Shown here piece by piece: positions 26,488 through 35,627 of a DNA stretch of 64,000 nt. The DNA is taken from the NCBI GenBank assembly GCA_958295845.1, contig OY282376.1, forward strand, positions 3,051,022 to 3,115,021, given 5' to 3'. The position numbers and the translations under genes are program-made. Origin of the DNA: Caldilineaceae bacterium (GTDB taxonomy: Bacteria > Chloroflexota > Anaerolineae > Caldilineales > Caldilineaceae). The number at the start of each line of letters is the position of its first letter. Position 1 is the first letter of the stretch. A model generated the notes under the pieces. That model searched no databases. It saw only the letters and a program-made list of their open reading frames with translations, and was not told where the DNA came from.

Positions 26488-27855
26488 CTAGCTCTCGTTG
26501 TAACACTGGCCCACATCTCTTCGCAGCGTTTCCAACATGGTAACGATGGGGTCGCCCTCGCTGCCGAGTTCGGCCTGGACAGCTGAGATTCCCACATGCA
26601 AGTACTCTTCCAGCACCCCGAATTGAAGGCCTCGAGACGCGAGGAAGGTATAGATCCATTCCGCTTCCAGTGAGATCAGGGCAGGGTCACCCAGGCGCAG
26701 GGCTGACATCAATGAGCTGTTGATGCTAAAGTGGGGCCTCCCGAGTCTCCCCCACCCCTGCGGCCTTCTTTGATCCACATTCAAAACGCGGGCAGAGATT
26801 TGATACAGGTTTGCCGTATAGCTGATGATGAGGTCTTGGAATCTGGTGCTCAATGCAGTTGGCCTGCTCATTTGACCCGGTGTCGCAAGCAGGGTTTCTG
26901 CTCTGCCTCCTGCCTGGTGCAGGTCAGCGCCAAGGTATTCCCCTGGGATCCTACGGCGGACGGACTCAGAGAGATTGAATATGCGGCCTCCGAATGCCAC
27001 TGGCACTCCCTGCCCGGAAACCAGTTCACACATTTCCAACAGATTTCCGGCTGTCCTGAGCTGCTGCGAAACGAGCACGACGAGGTCAGGCTGTATTCTA
27101 TTGAGCGTAACTTCCATTTCGCTAAGAGAGAGGTTTTCACCCAAAAAGACGGTCCCGAAACCCATCCTTCTCAGGATCAGCTGCATTAGCGCCAAACCAA
27201 ATGTGTGATGTTCGCCTGGGGGGCAGGCCAACAATACCAGGCCGGGTCGAGTCGGGGGCGGGGAGGCGCCTAGTAGAACTTTGACTCGTTGTATGGCCTG
27301 GGCGGCAGCGAAGGAAACTTGCTGCGTGGTCACCCTGGCGCCGTGCCACTCCTCTCCCAACTGGCGCAGTCCCTTGCAGATCACATGAATGCAGACGGTT
27401 TCGACAGGAAACAGGGCGAAGGCCTGGGAAAGTATTCGCTGCGCTTCAGATTCATCGAAGGCAATGCAGGCAGCTAACCACTCAGCACAGGCGGTACTGA
27501 TCTGGTCATCTAATTCTTCGTTTTCGCCGTATTCGTTCTTGGGGCCGTCTGCAAACTGGCCTGCATAGAAATGTTGGTCGGGAGCCAAACTCTGCTCGTG
27601 CAGAGGGTCCCGGCCATCGTTTTCCAGTGTCTGCCAACGTTCAGCTGCGCGACTTATGCTGAGACCTTCCAAGCGACGCCGATTCAACCAGTGTAAAGTG
27701 TCGATATCTCGTCGAGAGTAGATGCGGTGTCCGCCCGCGCTTCTCGCGGGACGGGGAATCCCGTACCTACGCTCCCAGGCCCGGAGAGTTTCTGCCTTGA
27801 TGCCTGTCTCCCGGACAACGGCTTTGAGATTAAAAGATGGGATTTGAGTGCTCAT
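26488..27855 (-). CDS. MerR-family transcription regulator with cobalamin-binding domain (CarH-like)
   Basis: 455 residues from ATG 27855. N-terminal MerR winged helix (9-75: LKAVVRETGIKAETLRAWERR then YGIPRPARSAGGHRIYS). Residues 120-195 are a helical bundle, and 203-325 a B12-binding Rossmann domain with E215-x-H217-x-x-G220 (lower axial His), VSQQL (262-266) and AFGG (287-290). CarH proteins repress carotenoid genes in the dark using adenosylcobalamin as light sensor. Differences: the bundle's Wx9EH is Wx9VS (W170, V180, S181), and about 125 extra helical residues follow (330-455). CarH is usually near 300 residues. It heads the carotenoid operon. Confidence 0.88.
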   Translation of the reverse strand: MSTQIPSFNLKAVVRETGIKAETLRAWERRYGIPRPARSAGGHRIYSRRDIDTLHWLNRRRLEGLSISRAAERWQTLENDGRDPLHEQSLAPDQHFYAGQFADGPKNEYGENEELDDQISTACAEWLAACIAFDESEAQRILSQAFALFPVETVCIHVICKGLRQLGEEWHGARVTTQQVSFAAAQAIQRVKVLLGASPPPTRPGLVLLACPPGEHHTFGLALMQLILRRMGFGTVFLGENLSLSEMEVTLNRIQPDLVVLVSQQLRTAGNLLEMCELVSGQGVPVAFGGRIFNLSESVRRRIPGEYLGADLHQAGGRAETLLATPGQMSRPTALSTRFQDLIISYTANLYQISARVLNVDQRRPQGWGRLGRPHFSINSSLMSALRLGDPALISLEAEWIYTFLASRGLQFGVLEEYLHVGISAVQAELGSEGDPIVTMLETLRRDVGQCYNES

Positions 27856-27857
27856 AT

Positions 27858-27883
27858 GTACACGTACTCCCTCGTACTTGTAC
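27858..27883 (-). promoter_or_regulatory. Twin GTAC-NN-GTAC sites in the leader of the MerR/B12 regulator
   Basis: GTACACGTAC (27858-27867) and GTACTTGTAC (27874-27883) lie 16 bases centre to centre between the promoter and the start codon. The symmetry and regular spacing suggest a repressor operator for autoregulation; TTGTACAA before crtB (29022-29029) shares its core. Binding is inferred only. Confidence 0.45.
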
Positions 27884-27927
27884 TCCGCATTTCCTGCATG
27901 CGCGGTGTCGAACAATAAAACTATGAT

Positions 27928-27956
27928 ATATTACGCACTTTTGACTCGAATTACAA
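27928..27956 (-). promoter_or_regulatory. Promoter candidate for the carotenoid operon
   Basis: Read on the minus strand: TTGTAA (27956-27951), 17-base spacer, TAATAT (27933-27928). It lies in an AT-rich island about 75 bases upstream of the regulator gene and would transcribe through the twin GTAC sites. Confidence 0.5.
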
Positions 27957-28564
27957 ATCCAGAAATTCGAAGGTTGAGAAATACACTATGCTGGCCGCGA
28001 GGGTTGAGCATCAAGAGACGACATGCCAATCGGCGAAGTTTGCGTGCCCGAACCTGCCCAAAGCACGGACAGTCCGTGGATTCCCTACAGGAACAGCCCC
28101 TGTCAGTCTGGCATAACTTATACAAAACATAAACACAATATTGAATATACATTGGCAAGTGTTGCACCGACGGATGAAGTGCGTTAGACTGCGCAGTTAA
28201 CGTTGGCTGGTGATTCGAGGGAGGGTGAGTGTCCAATCGAAAGAACCAAACAGCCGGCCGGGTACAGTAGGAGCCTGTCGCGTTCCTCGACGGGGCAATT
28301 GCCCGCGGCCAGTCGCCCTGGGAGCCTCCGGGCAAGTTGGGAATTGCCAGGAGTTAAGCTTCTCGATTCGAAGGCCTACACGTTCTCCTGGTGACACAAT
28401 CAGAGAGGGGTTGTAGCTACAAAGCCATGAACAGCACCGGTGTGGACCAGACTTTCAGTCACGCTTCTATACGGGCTAAGTCATCGTGTACTGGTTGTCT
28501 GGCGTCACCTTGGACAGGACGCCCCGCTGGAATAACGGCGTATGGTGGATGAGGCATGTTTTTG

Positions 28565-28655
28565 GGGGGTGGGGCGCTGCGGGGGCGGAGCCCCCGCACA
28601 AAGGAGGGCCGAAGGCACGACCGCCCGGAACTGCCGTGGTCAGTAGTCAGTAACT
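28565..28655 (+). repeat. Dispersed double-hairpin repeat, short copy B1
   Basis: GGGGCGCTGCGGGGGC followed by a perfect 8-pair hairpin (28579-28586 with 28590-28597, loop GGA), then GGAGGGCCGAAGGCACG and GGTCAGTAGTCAGTA. The upstream TTGGCTAGAC block is missing. Confidence 0.7.
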
Positions 28656-28710
28656 TCTGCGGGGGGAGGTCGATGGTTAGCGGGTTGAGACGGCAAAGGG
28701 GGACCAGACA

Positions 28711-28830
28711 CTGTTGACTAGACACAGTGCTGGGGAAGAACAAGCAAGGTGGCTAGCTAGGGCGGGGCGTTGCGGGGGCGCAACCCCTGCACAAGGGAGA
28801 GCCGATGGCCCGACCGCCCAAAGGCAAGGA
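28711..28830 (+). repeat. Dispersed double-hairpin repeat, copy B2
   Basis: CTGTTGACTAGACACAGTGC, GGGGAAGAACAAGCAAGGTG, then GGGCGGGGCGTTGCGGGGGC with the paired arm mutated to CAACCCCTGC. The second hairpin is also eroded (GAGCCGATGGCCCG). The tail block of the long form is absent. Confidence 0.7.
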
Positions 28831-29021
28831 GAGAGTGAAGAGGAGTGGGGCGTGAGAAAACCTGGGCCCGGCTCAATCGGGGTTGCGAATCGGTTGTAGT
28901 TGAGTCGTTTCGAAGGGTTCAGTTCGAGGGGAGGGGGGGCTGCCATCATGGCACGTAGTAGGATAGTCTCCCGATTTTGGTCGAACCCTTGACTCAGGTC
29001 GCCGAATGCACTAATTTGGTA

Positions 29022-29029
29022 TTGTACAA
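29022..29029 (+). promoter_or_regulatory. TTGTACAA palindrome before crtB
   Basis: A perfect 8-base palindrome 39 bases before the crtB start, about where a repressor would block the promoter (TTGACT lies at 28989-28994). It shares TTGTAC with the sites before the regulator gene. Confidence 0.35.
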
Positions 29030-29067
29030 CCCGTGACTTTCGAAAGAGTCGGAGAAGGAGAGGTTCA

Positions 29068-30051
<984 letters not shown>

Positions 30052-30973
30052 CCGTCCGGGCATGGCCTGAACTGATGTACATTCAGTTTGTGAATCCGAC
30101 TTCTGTGTGAGGCGTATAGGCCGGTAGGACAGGCGCGATGCCGTGGCCAGCTACGCTTAGGTTGTCCCGGTTACAAGTAAGACATAACTTTGTAGAATAG
30201 AGAGTCGGTTCACCGGGACGGCTCTGTGGCAATTCCGGGTTCAGAGGCCGAAAATTCCAACACTTATCTTGGAAAATTGGCCTCATTCCGTTCGCCTTCT
30301 AGGAACAGGCGGACAGGGCTGTGCATCTTGGGTTTCGTGGGAATCCTGCATAGCTCCAAGGAGGATTGTTGCAATTCCGAACGTCCCGGCGAGCACCGAT
30401 GCCTTAGATAAACCCGGGTTAATGTTAGTCCCGTCAATCGATTCCGTCCGAAGACTCAGAGAACGCGCCTGAATTTGAGACGTGGTGTTTCCAGAAGCCG
30501 AACCCAGGGGTGACTCGGTTGCTTCCTTCTACTGTGGAAACTCTACCTCCTCTTTGTCTCCGTGATATGGTGACTCCGGCTACATCTGCTTGGCAACCCC
30601 TCATAATGCTCCCCGCTCTCACTCGCGTTAACCCCTTTTGACTGTTTGCGCCAGCAGGCGGCAGACAGGCCATGCGAATCACCGAGTATTCAGGAAACTG
30701 ATCAGCAGTCATTTTAGCCTCTGCAATTCGCGGGCCTTGAAAATTGACAAACATGCCCTCAGTAGCTACAATTTCCCCGCTCCCGGCCTGACAACGCGGC
30801 CGAAGCTGTTTTGGGCGGCATGCTATGTTCACGTACAAGCTATGCTCACGTACAAGCGGCAGTAGGACGAATCCACCCCCTCTTCGTCTCTGGCCGGTGC
30901 CGGGCCCGCCTCACTTGCGTTTCACTCTCACTTATTTCCCGCTGGCTACGAACCGGCGGGCAAGAGCAGGTCT
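30052..30973. other. Non-coding region before the peptide ABC operon
   Basis: About 920 bases with no supported gene on either strand. The only clear structure is a 17-base tandem duplication at 30822-30855. Confidence 0.6.
30822..30855 (+). repeat. 17-base tandem duplication
   Basis: GCTATGTTCACGTACAA (30822-30838) is followed directly by GCTATGCTCACGTACAA (30839-30855), one mismatch, 118 bases before the DppD-type gene. It contains ACGTACAA, related to the GTAC sites near the carotenoid genes. Confidence 0.55.
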
Positions 30974-32020
30974 ATGACATTGAGTCGGCAGGCGCCGTCG
31001 CGTGCGGCGACCAATAATGAAAGCGACGCGGACGACACGATCCTCGAACTTCGAGATCTGAAGACCTACTTCTTTCTTGAACGAGGGGTTGTGAAGGCTG
31101 TTGACGGCGTAAATGTCGCCGTAGGGCGCAGAAAGACCCTGGGCGTCGTAGGCGAAAGCGGGTGCGGGAAGAGCGTCACGTTTCGCTCGGTGATGCGGCT
31201 TATCCAGTCTCCCCCTGGAAAGATTGTGGACGGGGAAATTCTGCTCCACCGCAAGGATGGAGACACCGTCGATATCGTCAAGCTGGAGCCGCGCAGCCGG
31301 CAGTTGCGCGACATTCGCGGCGCCGAGATCGCGATGATCTTTCAGGAGCCGATGACCTCACTGAACCCGCTCCATCCGGTCGGAAAGCAGATCTCGGAGT
31401 CTGTCCTGTTGCACCAGAACATGTCGAGGCGGGCGGCACAGGACCGGGCCGTAGAGATGTTGAACAGGGTCCATATTGCCGATCCCGAACGCCGCATCGG
31501 CGAGTATCCGCATCAGTTGAGTGGTGGAATGCGACAGCGAGTCATGATCGCGCTGGCGCTGAGCTGCAATCCGTCGATCCTTATAGCGGACGAACCGACC
31601 ACTGCGCTTGACGTAACGGTTCAGGCACAGATCCTGGATTTGATGCGGGAACTGCAGTCTGAATTTGATTCAGCGATTGTGCTTATCACACATAACCTGG
31701 GCGTCGTTTCGCAGATGGCGGATCATGTGGCAGTCATGTACATGGGGCGGGTGGTGGAGTACGCGCCTGTCTCTGAAATCTTCCATAATCCGAAACATCC
31801 CTATACCATCGGGCTGCTCAACTCGGTGCCTGTCCTGGGCCGGAAAGAGGACACTCGTCTGGTCCCGATCACGGGGATGGTACCAAGCCCGATGGAGGAT
31901 ATTCGCGGCTGCGCCTTTGCCGAGAGGTGCCCTGATGCGATGGAGATCTGCTGGGAGCAGTCTCCTGAGTTCAAGGAGCATGAGCCGGGGCACTCGGCGG
32001 CGTGCTGGCTGCATGAGTAA
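30974..32020 (+). CDS. Peptide ABC transporter ATPase, DppD/OppD type
   Basis: 348 residues. Walker A GESGCGKS, Q-loop FQEPMTSLNPLHPVG, signature LSGGMRQRVMIALAL, Walker B ILIADEPTTALD and H-loop ITHNLG. A C-terminal oligopeptide-transporter extension has the Cys-containing CAFAERCPDAMEICW, a known site for a Fe-S-like or structural Cys cluster in this family. It powers uptake of di/oligopeptides or similar solutes together with the DppF-type ATPase encoded at 38674. Confidence 0.92.
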   Translation: MTLSRQAPSRAATNNESDADDTILELRDLKTYFFLERGVVKAVDGVNVAVGRRKTLGVVGESGCGKSVTFRSVMRLIQSPPGKIVDGEILLHRKDGDTVDIVKLEPRSRQLRDIRGAEIAMIFQEPMTSLNPLHPVGKQISESVLLHQNMSRRAAQDRAVEMLNRVHIADPERRIGEYPHQLSGGMRQRVMIALALSCNPSILIADEPTTALDVTVQAQILDLMRELQSEFDSAIVLITHNLGVVSQMADHVAVMYMGRVVEYAPVSEIFHNPKHPYTIGLLNSVPVLGRKEDTRLVPITGMVPSPMEDIRGCAFAERCPDAMEICWEQSPEFKEHEPGHSAACWLHE

Positions 32021-32125
32021 TGCGGTGTCTGCACGAGAGTTACGGTCTTTTTGGGGACCGCAGCAGAAGATCATTTCGATGCTGCCCGTCTTAGACTGAC
32101 ATCTAGTTGCCTGGTCGCGTCAATG

Positions 32126-32153
32126 TTGGCGTGAAGTGGCATATTCATATATA
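32126..32153 (+). promoter_or_regulatory. Weak promoter candidate before the binding-protein gene
   Basis: TTGGCG (32126-32131), 16-base spacer, TATATA (32148-32153), 25 bases before the start. It could provide extra transcripts of the binding protein. Confidence 0.3.
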
Positions 32154-32177
32154 CACACATTTCAAGGAGGCATGTGA

Positions 32178-34349
32178 ATGTCAAGAAGCAAAAAGAGGAC
32201 GATCTTCCTCATTCTTTCGCTGTTGATCGTAACGGCGATGCTGGTCAATGCCTGTGGCGGCGGCGACAGTGAACCGGCGGCCGCCGAGGCGCCGGCTGAA
32301 GAAGCCGCGCCTGCAGCTGCTGAGGCCGAGGAAGAAGACGCCGAAGAGGCGATGGCGGAGGTGGACCTTTCGCCTACCGAGTATCCTGAACCACAGTTGA
32401 TTGTCGGCAGCCGTGAAGTGCAGAAGCTGCCTCTGGACCAGATCCTGACCTATAAGGCACTCGACTCCTACAGTGAGCCCGAGTGGGTGAGTGAGCTTGT
32501 GGCCGAAGGCGTATTGCCGCCGGTCGAAGAGCGCCTGCCTGTCGAGCCGCGGGTAATTCTCGAGAGTGGAATGGCCGACGGGATTGGCGTCTACGGCGGT
32601 GTCTGGCGCGACTTCTCCGCCTGCCCGACCGAAGGCTACAACCGCGGCGCTGGTCAGAGCGCTGGTTGGTTCGGCATCGAAGCGGCTGCGTATGCGTCGC
32701 TGCTCAAGTCCGGCCCCATCTATCGCCGTTCCGATTCGCTCGAGCCGCTGCCGTATCTGGCTAAGAGCTGGGAATGGAGCGAGGACGGCCATGAGTTGAC
32801 CATGAGCATCATCGAGGGCGCCAAGTGGTCGGACGGTCATCCGTTCACCACGGAAGATGTACTGTTCTCGTGGGAAGACATGATTGTCGACCCGAACGTA
32901 CAGTCGCCAAAGGGCGCGTCGGCCTGGATCTTTGAAGATCAGATGACGGAACTTGTGGTGATCGACGACTACACTTTCAAGTTTGTCTATCCGGTCGCGT
33001 TCCCAGTTCAGTCCCTCTTCCAGATGGACGAAGGTGACTTCCACATTTCGCCGTCTCATATCCTCAAACCGCTGCATCCCAAGTACAACAGCGACATGGA
33101 CTATGTTGATTTTGAAGCGGCGATGCCGCCTGACAAGACTCCTGTCGTGCTGGGCGAGTTTGTACCGGTCGAGTACATCACCGACGAGTTGATGATCCTT
33201 CGGCGCAATCCGTACTACTGGGGCGTTGACGAAGCCGGCAACCAGCTTCCCTATCTGGATGAGGTTGTCTTTGAAAAAGGGCCGTCAGGCGTTGGGCGAA
33301 CGCTCAGCACGCTGGCCGGTTCGGCTGACCACTCCAACCTGGAGAATCCGAGCACCTTCATCGAGACGCTGAAACGGGCCGAAGAAGACGACGCCCACTT
33401 CTACGTCGAGTGGGGCCCGGAGACCTTGGGATTCAGCATCAAGCTGAATCTTTCGACGACTTTGGGCGTGAAGGATGACCGCGATTCCGCTGTGCGGGAA
33501 CTGTTCCGCGACCTTCGCTTCCGCCAGGCCGTAAGTTTCGCGCTGGACCGCGACGGCATTTCGCAGTCGATCTTGCGCGGGCCATTCCTGAGAGGCTGGG
33601 CAGGTGGTCTGTTCCCCGGCTCCTCCTACTTCGATCGCAGTACTGTAGCCTATTACAACCACAACCCTGAGGCCTCAGCCGCCTTGCTGGCCGACCTGGG
33701 TTTTGAGGACACTGACGGCGACGGCATTCTGAACTGGCCGGCCGACCGCCTTGCCAGCGGTGAGAACCTGGTTTTGGCGCTGGTCACCAGTGAAGATGCT
33801 GAAGAGACGCAGACGGTTGGCGATGCTGCCGTTACTCTGCTTGGCGATCTGGGCGTTCAGATTAACGTGCGGCCGCTGAACAGCGCGGCCCGCCGTGAGA
33901 TGAACGAGGCTGGCGAATGGGAGATGAGAGTCGACCGCGACAGCCAGACCTTTGCCGTTCCCTTCACCCGCTGCCGTGAACTGGCTCCAATCGAGCGAGA
34001 GTTCAGCTTCCATCGCGAAGGCTCCGAGCCGCGCGAGCTTCTTGACTTCGAGCAGGAGCTTGTTGACTTGGCGCTGGCCTTCTGCGTGGAGCCCAACACC
34101 GACATTCGCAAAGAGCTGATGGCCGAATACAACCAGATTTCGACAGAGAATGTCCACTTCATCGGCGTCTTTGTCGGTCGCTACGGTTTGGCCGCTGCCA
34201 AGCGCTTCAAGAACGTCCCTGCAGGCATGCCCGTGTTCATGTACAACTGGACCTGGGAAAATGTGATGCCGGAACAGGTTTGGGTTGCCCCTGAGGAGCA
34301 GATCGATCAGTTGCGCCCGGGCGTGATTCCGACTTACGAGAGCGAATAG
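32178..34349 (+). CDS. Peptide ABC transporter substrate-binding lipoprotein (SBP_bac_5)
   Basis: 723 residues, larger than the usual 500-600. AAGGAGG precedes the ATG. Lipoprotein signal to VNAC (Cys26), then an extreme Ala/Glu linker (about 31-68). The family core is visible: YLAKSWEWSEDGHELTMSII, then WSDGHPFTTEDVLFSWEDM; the lobe containing ILRRNPYYWGVDEAGNQLPYLD; and FRQAVSFALDRDGISQSIL. The extra length, with a long N-terminal segment before the first motif, is typical of Chloroflexota members. It would capture oligopeptides, nickel complexes or glycosides; the ligand is not predictable. Confidence 0.92.
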   Translation: MSRSKKRTIFLILSLLIVTAMLVNACGGGDSEPAAAEAPAEEAAPAAAEAEEEDAEEAMAEVDLSPTEYPEPQLIVGSREVQKLPLDQILTYKALDSYSEPEWVSELVAEGVLPPVEERLPVEPRVILESGMADGIGVYGGVWRDFSACPTEGYNRGAGQSAGWFGIEAAAYASLLKSGPIYRRSDSLEPLPYLAKSWEWSEDGHELTMSIIEGAKWSDGHPFTTEDVLFSWEDMIVDPNVQSPKGASAWIFEDQMTELVVIDDYTFKFVYPVAFPVQSLFQMDEGDFHISPSHILKPLHPKYNSDMDYVDFEAAMPPDKTPVVLGEFVPVEYITDELMILRRNPYYWGVDEAGNQLPYLDEVVFEKGPSGVGRTLSTLAGSADHSNLENPSTFIETLKRAEEDDAHFYVEWGPETLGFSIKLNLSTTLGVKDDRDSAVRELFRDLRFRQAVSFALDRDGISQSILRGPFLRGWAGGLFPGSSYFDRSTVAYYNHNPEASAALLADLGFEDTDGDGILNWPADRLASGENLVLALVTSEDAEETQTVGDAAVTLLGDLGVQINVRPLNSAARREMNEAGEWEMRVDRDSQTFAVPFTRCRELAPIEREFSFHREGSEPRELLDFEQELVDLALAFCVEPNTDIRKELMAEYNQISTENVHFIGVFVGRYGLAAAKRFKNVPAGMPVFMYNWTWENVMPEQVWVAPEEQIDQLRPGVIPTYESE

Positions 34350-34371
34350 ATGTTAGCGTAGAGAGTAATGA

Positions 34372-34408
34372 GGAGAGAGGAGTGGGAGCCGTTCTCACTC
34401 CTCCCTCT
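34372..34408 (+). terminator. Hairpin after the binding-protein gene, partial terminator
   Basis: An imperfect stem of about 12 pairs (34372-34384 with 34396-34408) built on GGAGTG/CACTCC, followed by CTGTTTTCC. The weak T-run suggests partial read-through into the permease genes, as is common after binding-protein genes. Confidence 0.45.
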
Positions 34409-34455
34409 TCTGTTTTCCAAACAAGCATTCCTGACACAACGTAGAAGCCTATCTA

Positions 34456-35484
34456 ATGATTGGATTCATAGTACGCCGCTTTTCCGTCTCAGTTGCCGTC
34501 GTTCTGGGAATCGCGCTGGTCAGTTTTATCGTGATCCAGTTGCCTCCTGGCGACTATGCCGACGGCTACGAGTCCTTCCTGATCGAGCAGGGCGGGGCTA
34601 CCGAATCAGAGGCGGAACGTCAGGCGAATCTTTTCCGAGAGCGCTATGGACTGGACAGGCCGCTCCCCATTCAGTTCTATGTCTGGATTCGGGACATGGT
34701 GACGAAGGGGAGTTTCGGCTTTTCATTCGCCTATAAGCGTGATGTAGGGGAGTTGATCGCTGAACGGCTGCCGCGCACCTTGCTGTTGGCAGTCCTGGCC
34801 CACTTGACGTCGACTGCGGTCGGCATAATCGCCGGCATCTTTGTCGCGCCGCGCCAATATTCGATCGCCGACAATGTGGCAGCATTCATTGCATTTATCC
34901 TTTCGGCGCTGCCGCGGTTCTGGATAGCACTAGCATTAATGTTTTTCCTCGTCTTTACGCTGGAGCAGGAGCACGTAACTGCTTTCCACTCTCCACAATA
35001 CGTGGTTGTGCCGTGGGCGTTCGGCAGCGTCGAAGAGGCGCGAGAAAGCTGGGCAAAGCTGGTCGATCTGATGCAACACATTTGGCCGGTCGTGGTTATT
35101 GCCGGGCTTGGCGGCGTGGCTCGTAACATGCGGGTGATGCGCGGCAACATGCTTGACGAGTTGAACGCGCAGTATGTGACGACGGCACGCTCCAAGGGGT
35201 TGACTGAGGGCCAGGTGATGCGACGGCACGCGGTGCCGAATGCGCTGCACCCGATCATCATGTACCAGGGGACGGTGCTTCCCTACATGCTTCAGGGCGA
35301 GTTGCAGGCGTCTATCGTGCTGGGTCTGCCGACGATCGGGACGCTGCTGTTGACGTCGCTTCGCAATGAGGACATTTATATCGCCGCCAGTTGTCTTCTG
35401 ATCTATGGCGTGCTGCTGGTGGCTGGAAATTTGATCGCCGATATTTCGTTGGCGGTGCTGGATCCGCGGGTGCGGTTTTCGTAG
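34456..35484 (+). CDS. Peptide ABC transporter permease, DppB/OppB type
   Basis: 342 residues, six spans. N-terminal FIVRRFSVSVAVVLGIALVSF and RYGLDRPLPIQFYVWIRDM are the DppB hallmark; the coupling EAA-loop reads RSKGLTEGQVMRRHAVPNAL. It pairs with the next gene to form the channel. Confidence 0.94.
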   Translation: MIGFIVRRFSVSVAVVLGIALVSFIVIQLPPGDYADGYESFLIEQGGATESEAERQANLFRERYGLDRPLPIQFYVWIRDMVTKGSFGFSFAYKRDVGELIAERLPRTLLLAVLAHLTSTAVGIIAGIFVAPRQYSIADNVAAFIAFILSALPRFWIALALMFFLVFTLEQEHVTAFHSPQYVVVPWAFGSVEEARESWAKLVDLMQHIWPVVVIAGLGGVARNMRVMRGNMLDELNAQYVTTARSKGLTEGQVMRRHAVPNALHPIIMYQGTVLPYMLQGELQASIVLGLPTIGTLLLTSLRNEDIYIAASCLLIYGVLLVAGNLIADISLAVLDPRVRFS

Positions 35485-35627
35485 AGTGGGATGAGCCTTC
35501 TTATTCGTGGTCGGACGATTTTTGGCAGACGTCGACAGGGGCCGGCATTCTCTGACGGATTTCCAGTCTTTCGCCTGCGACAATCCTGTCATGACTAATT
35601 CCGCTTCACCAAATTCTTGAATTTACT

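Larger units (their letters stand above)
27916..29067. other. Non-coding region between the divergent carotenoid regulator and crtB
   Basis: About 1.2 kb without a supported gene. It holds the regulator's promoter (27928-27956), two copies of the dispersed hairpin repeat (28565-28655, 28711-28830) and the palindrome TTGTACAA just before crtB. Short frames here lack ribosome sites and family resemblance. Confidence 0.65.

Noticed and set aside
28200..28420. Candidate small RNA or terminator upstream of the repeats
   Set aside because: Inspected on both strands; no convincing hairpin followed by a T-run was found.
30434..30838. 134-codon minus frame before the peptide operon
   Set aside because: No ribosome site, no family resemblance and overlap with repeat units; treated as non-coding.
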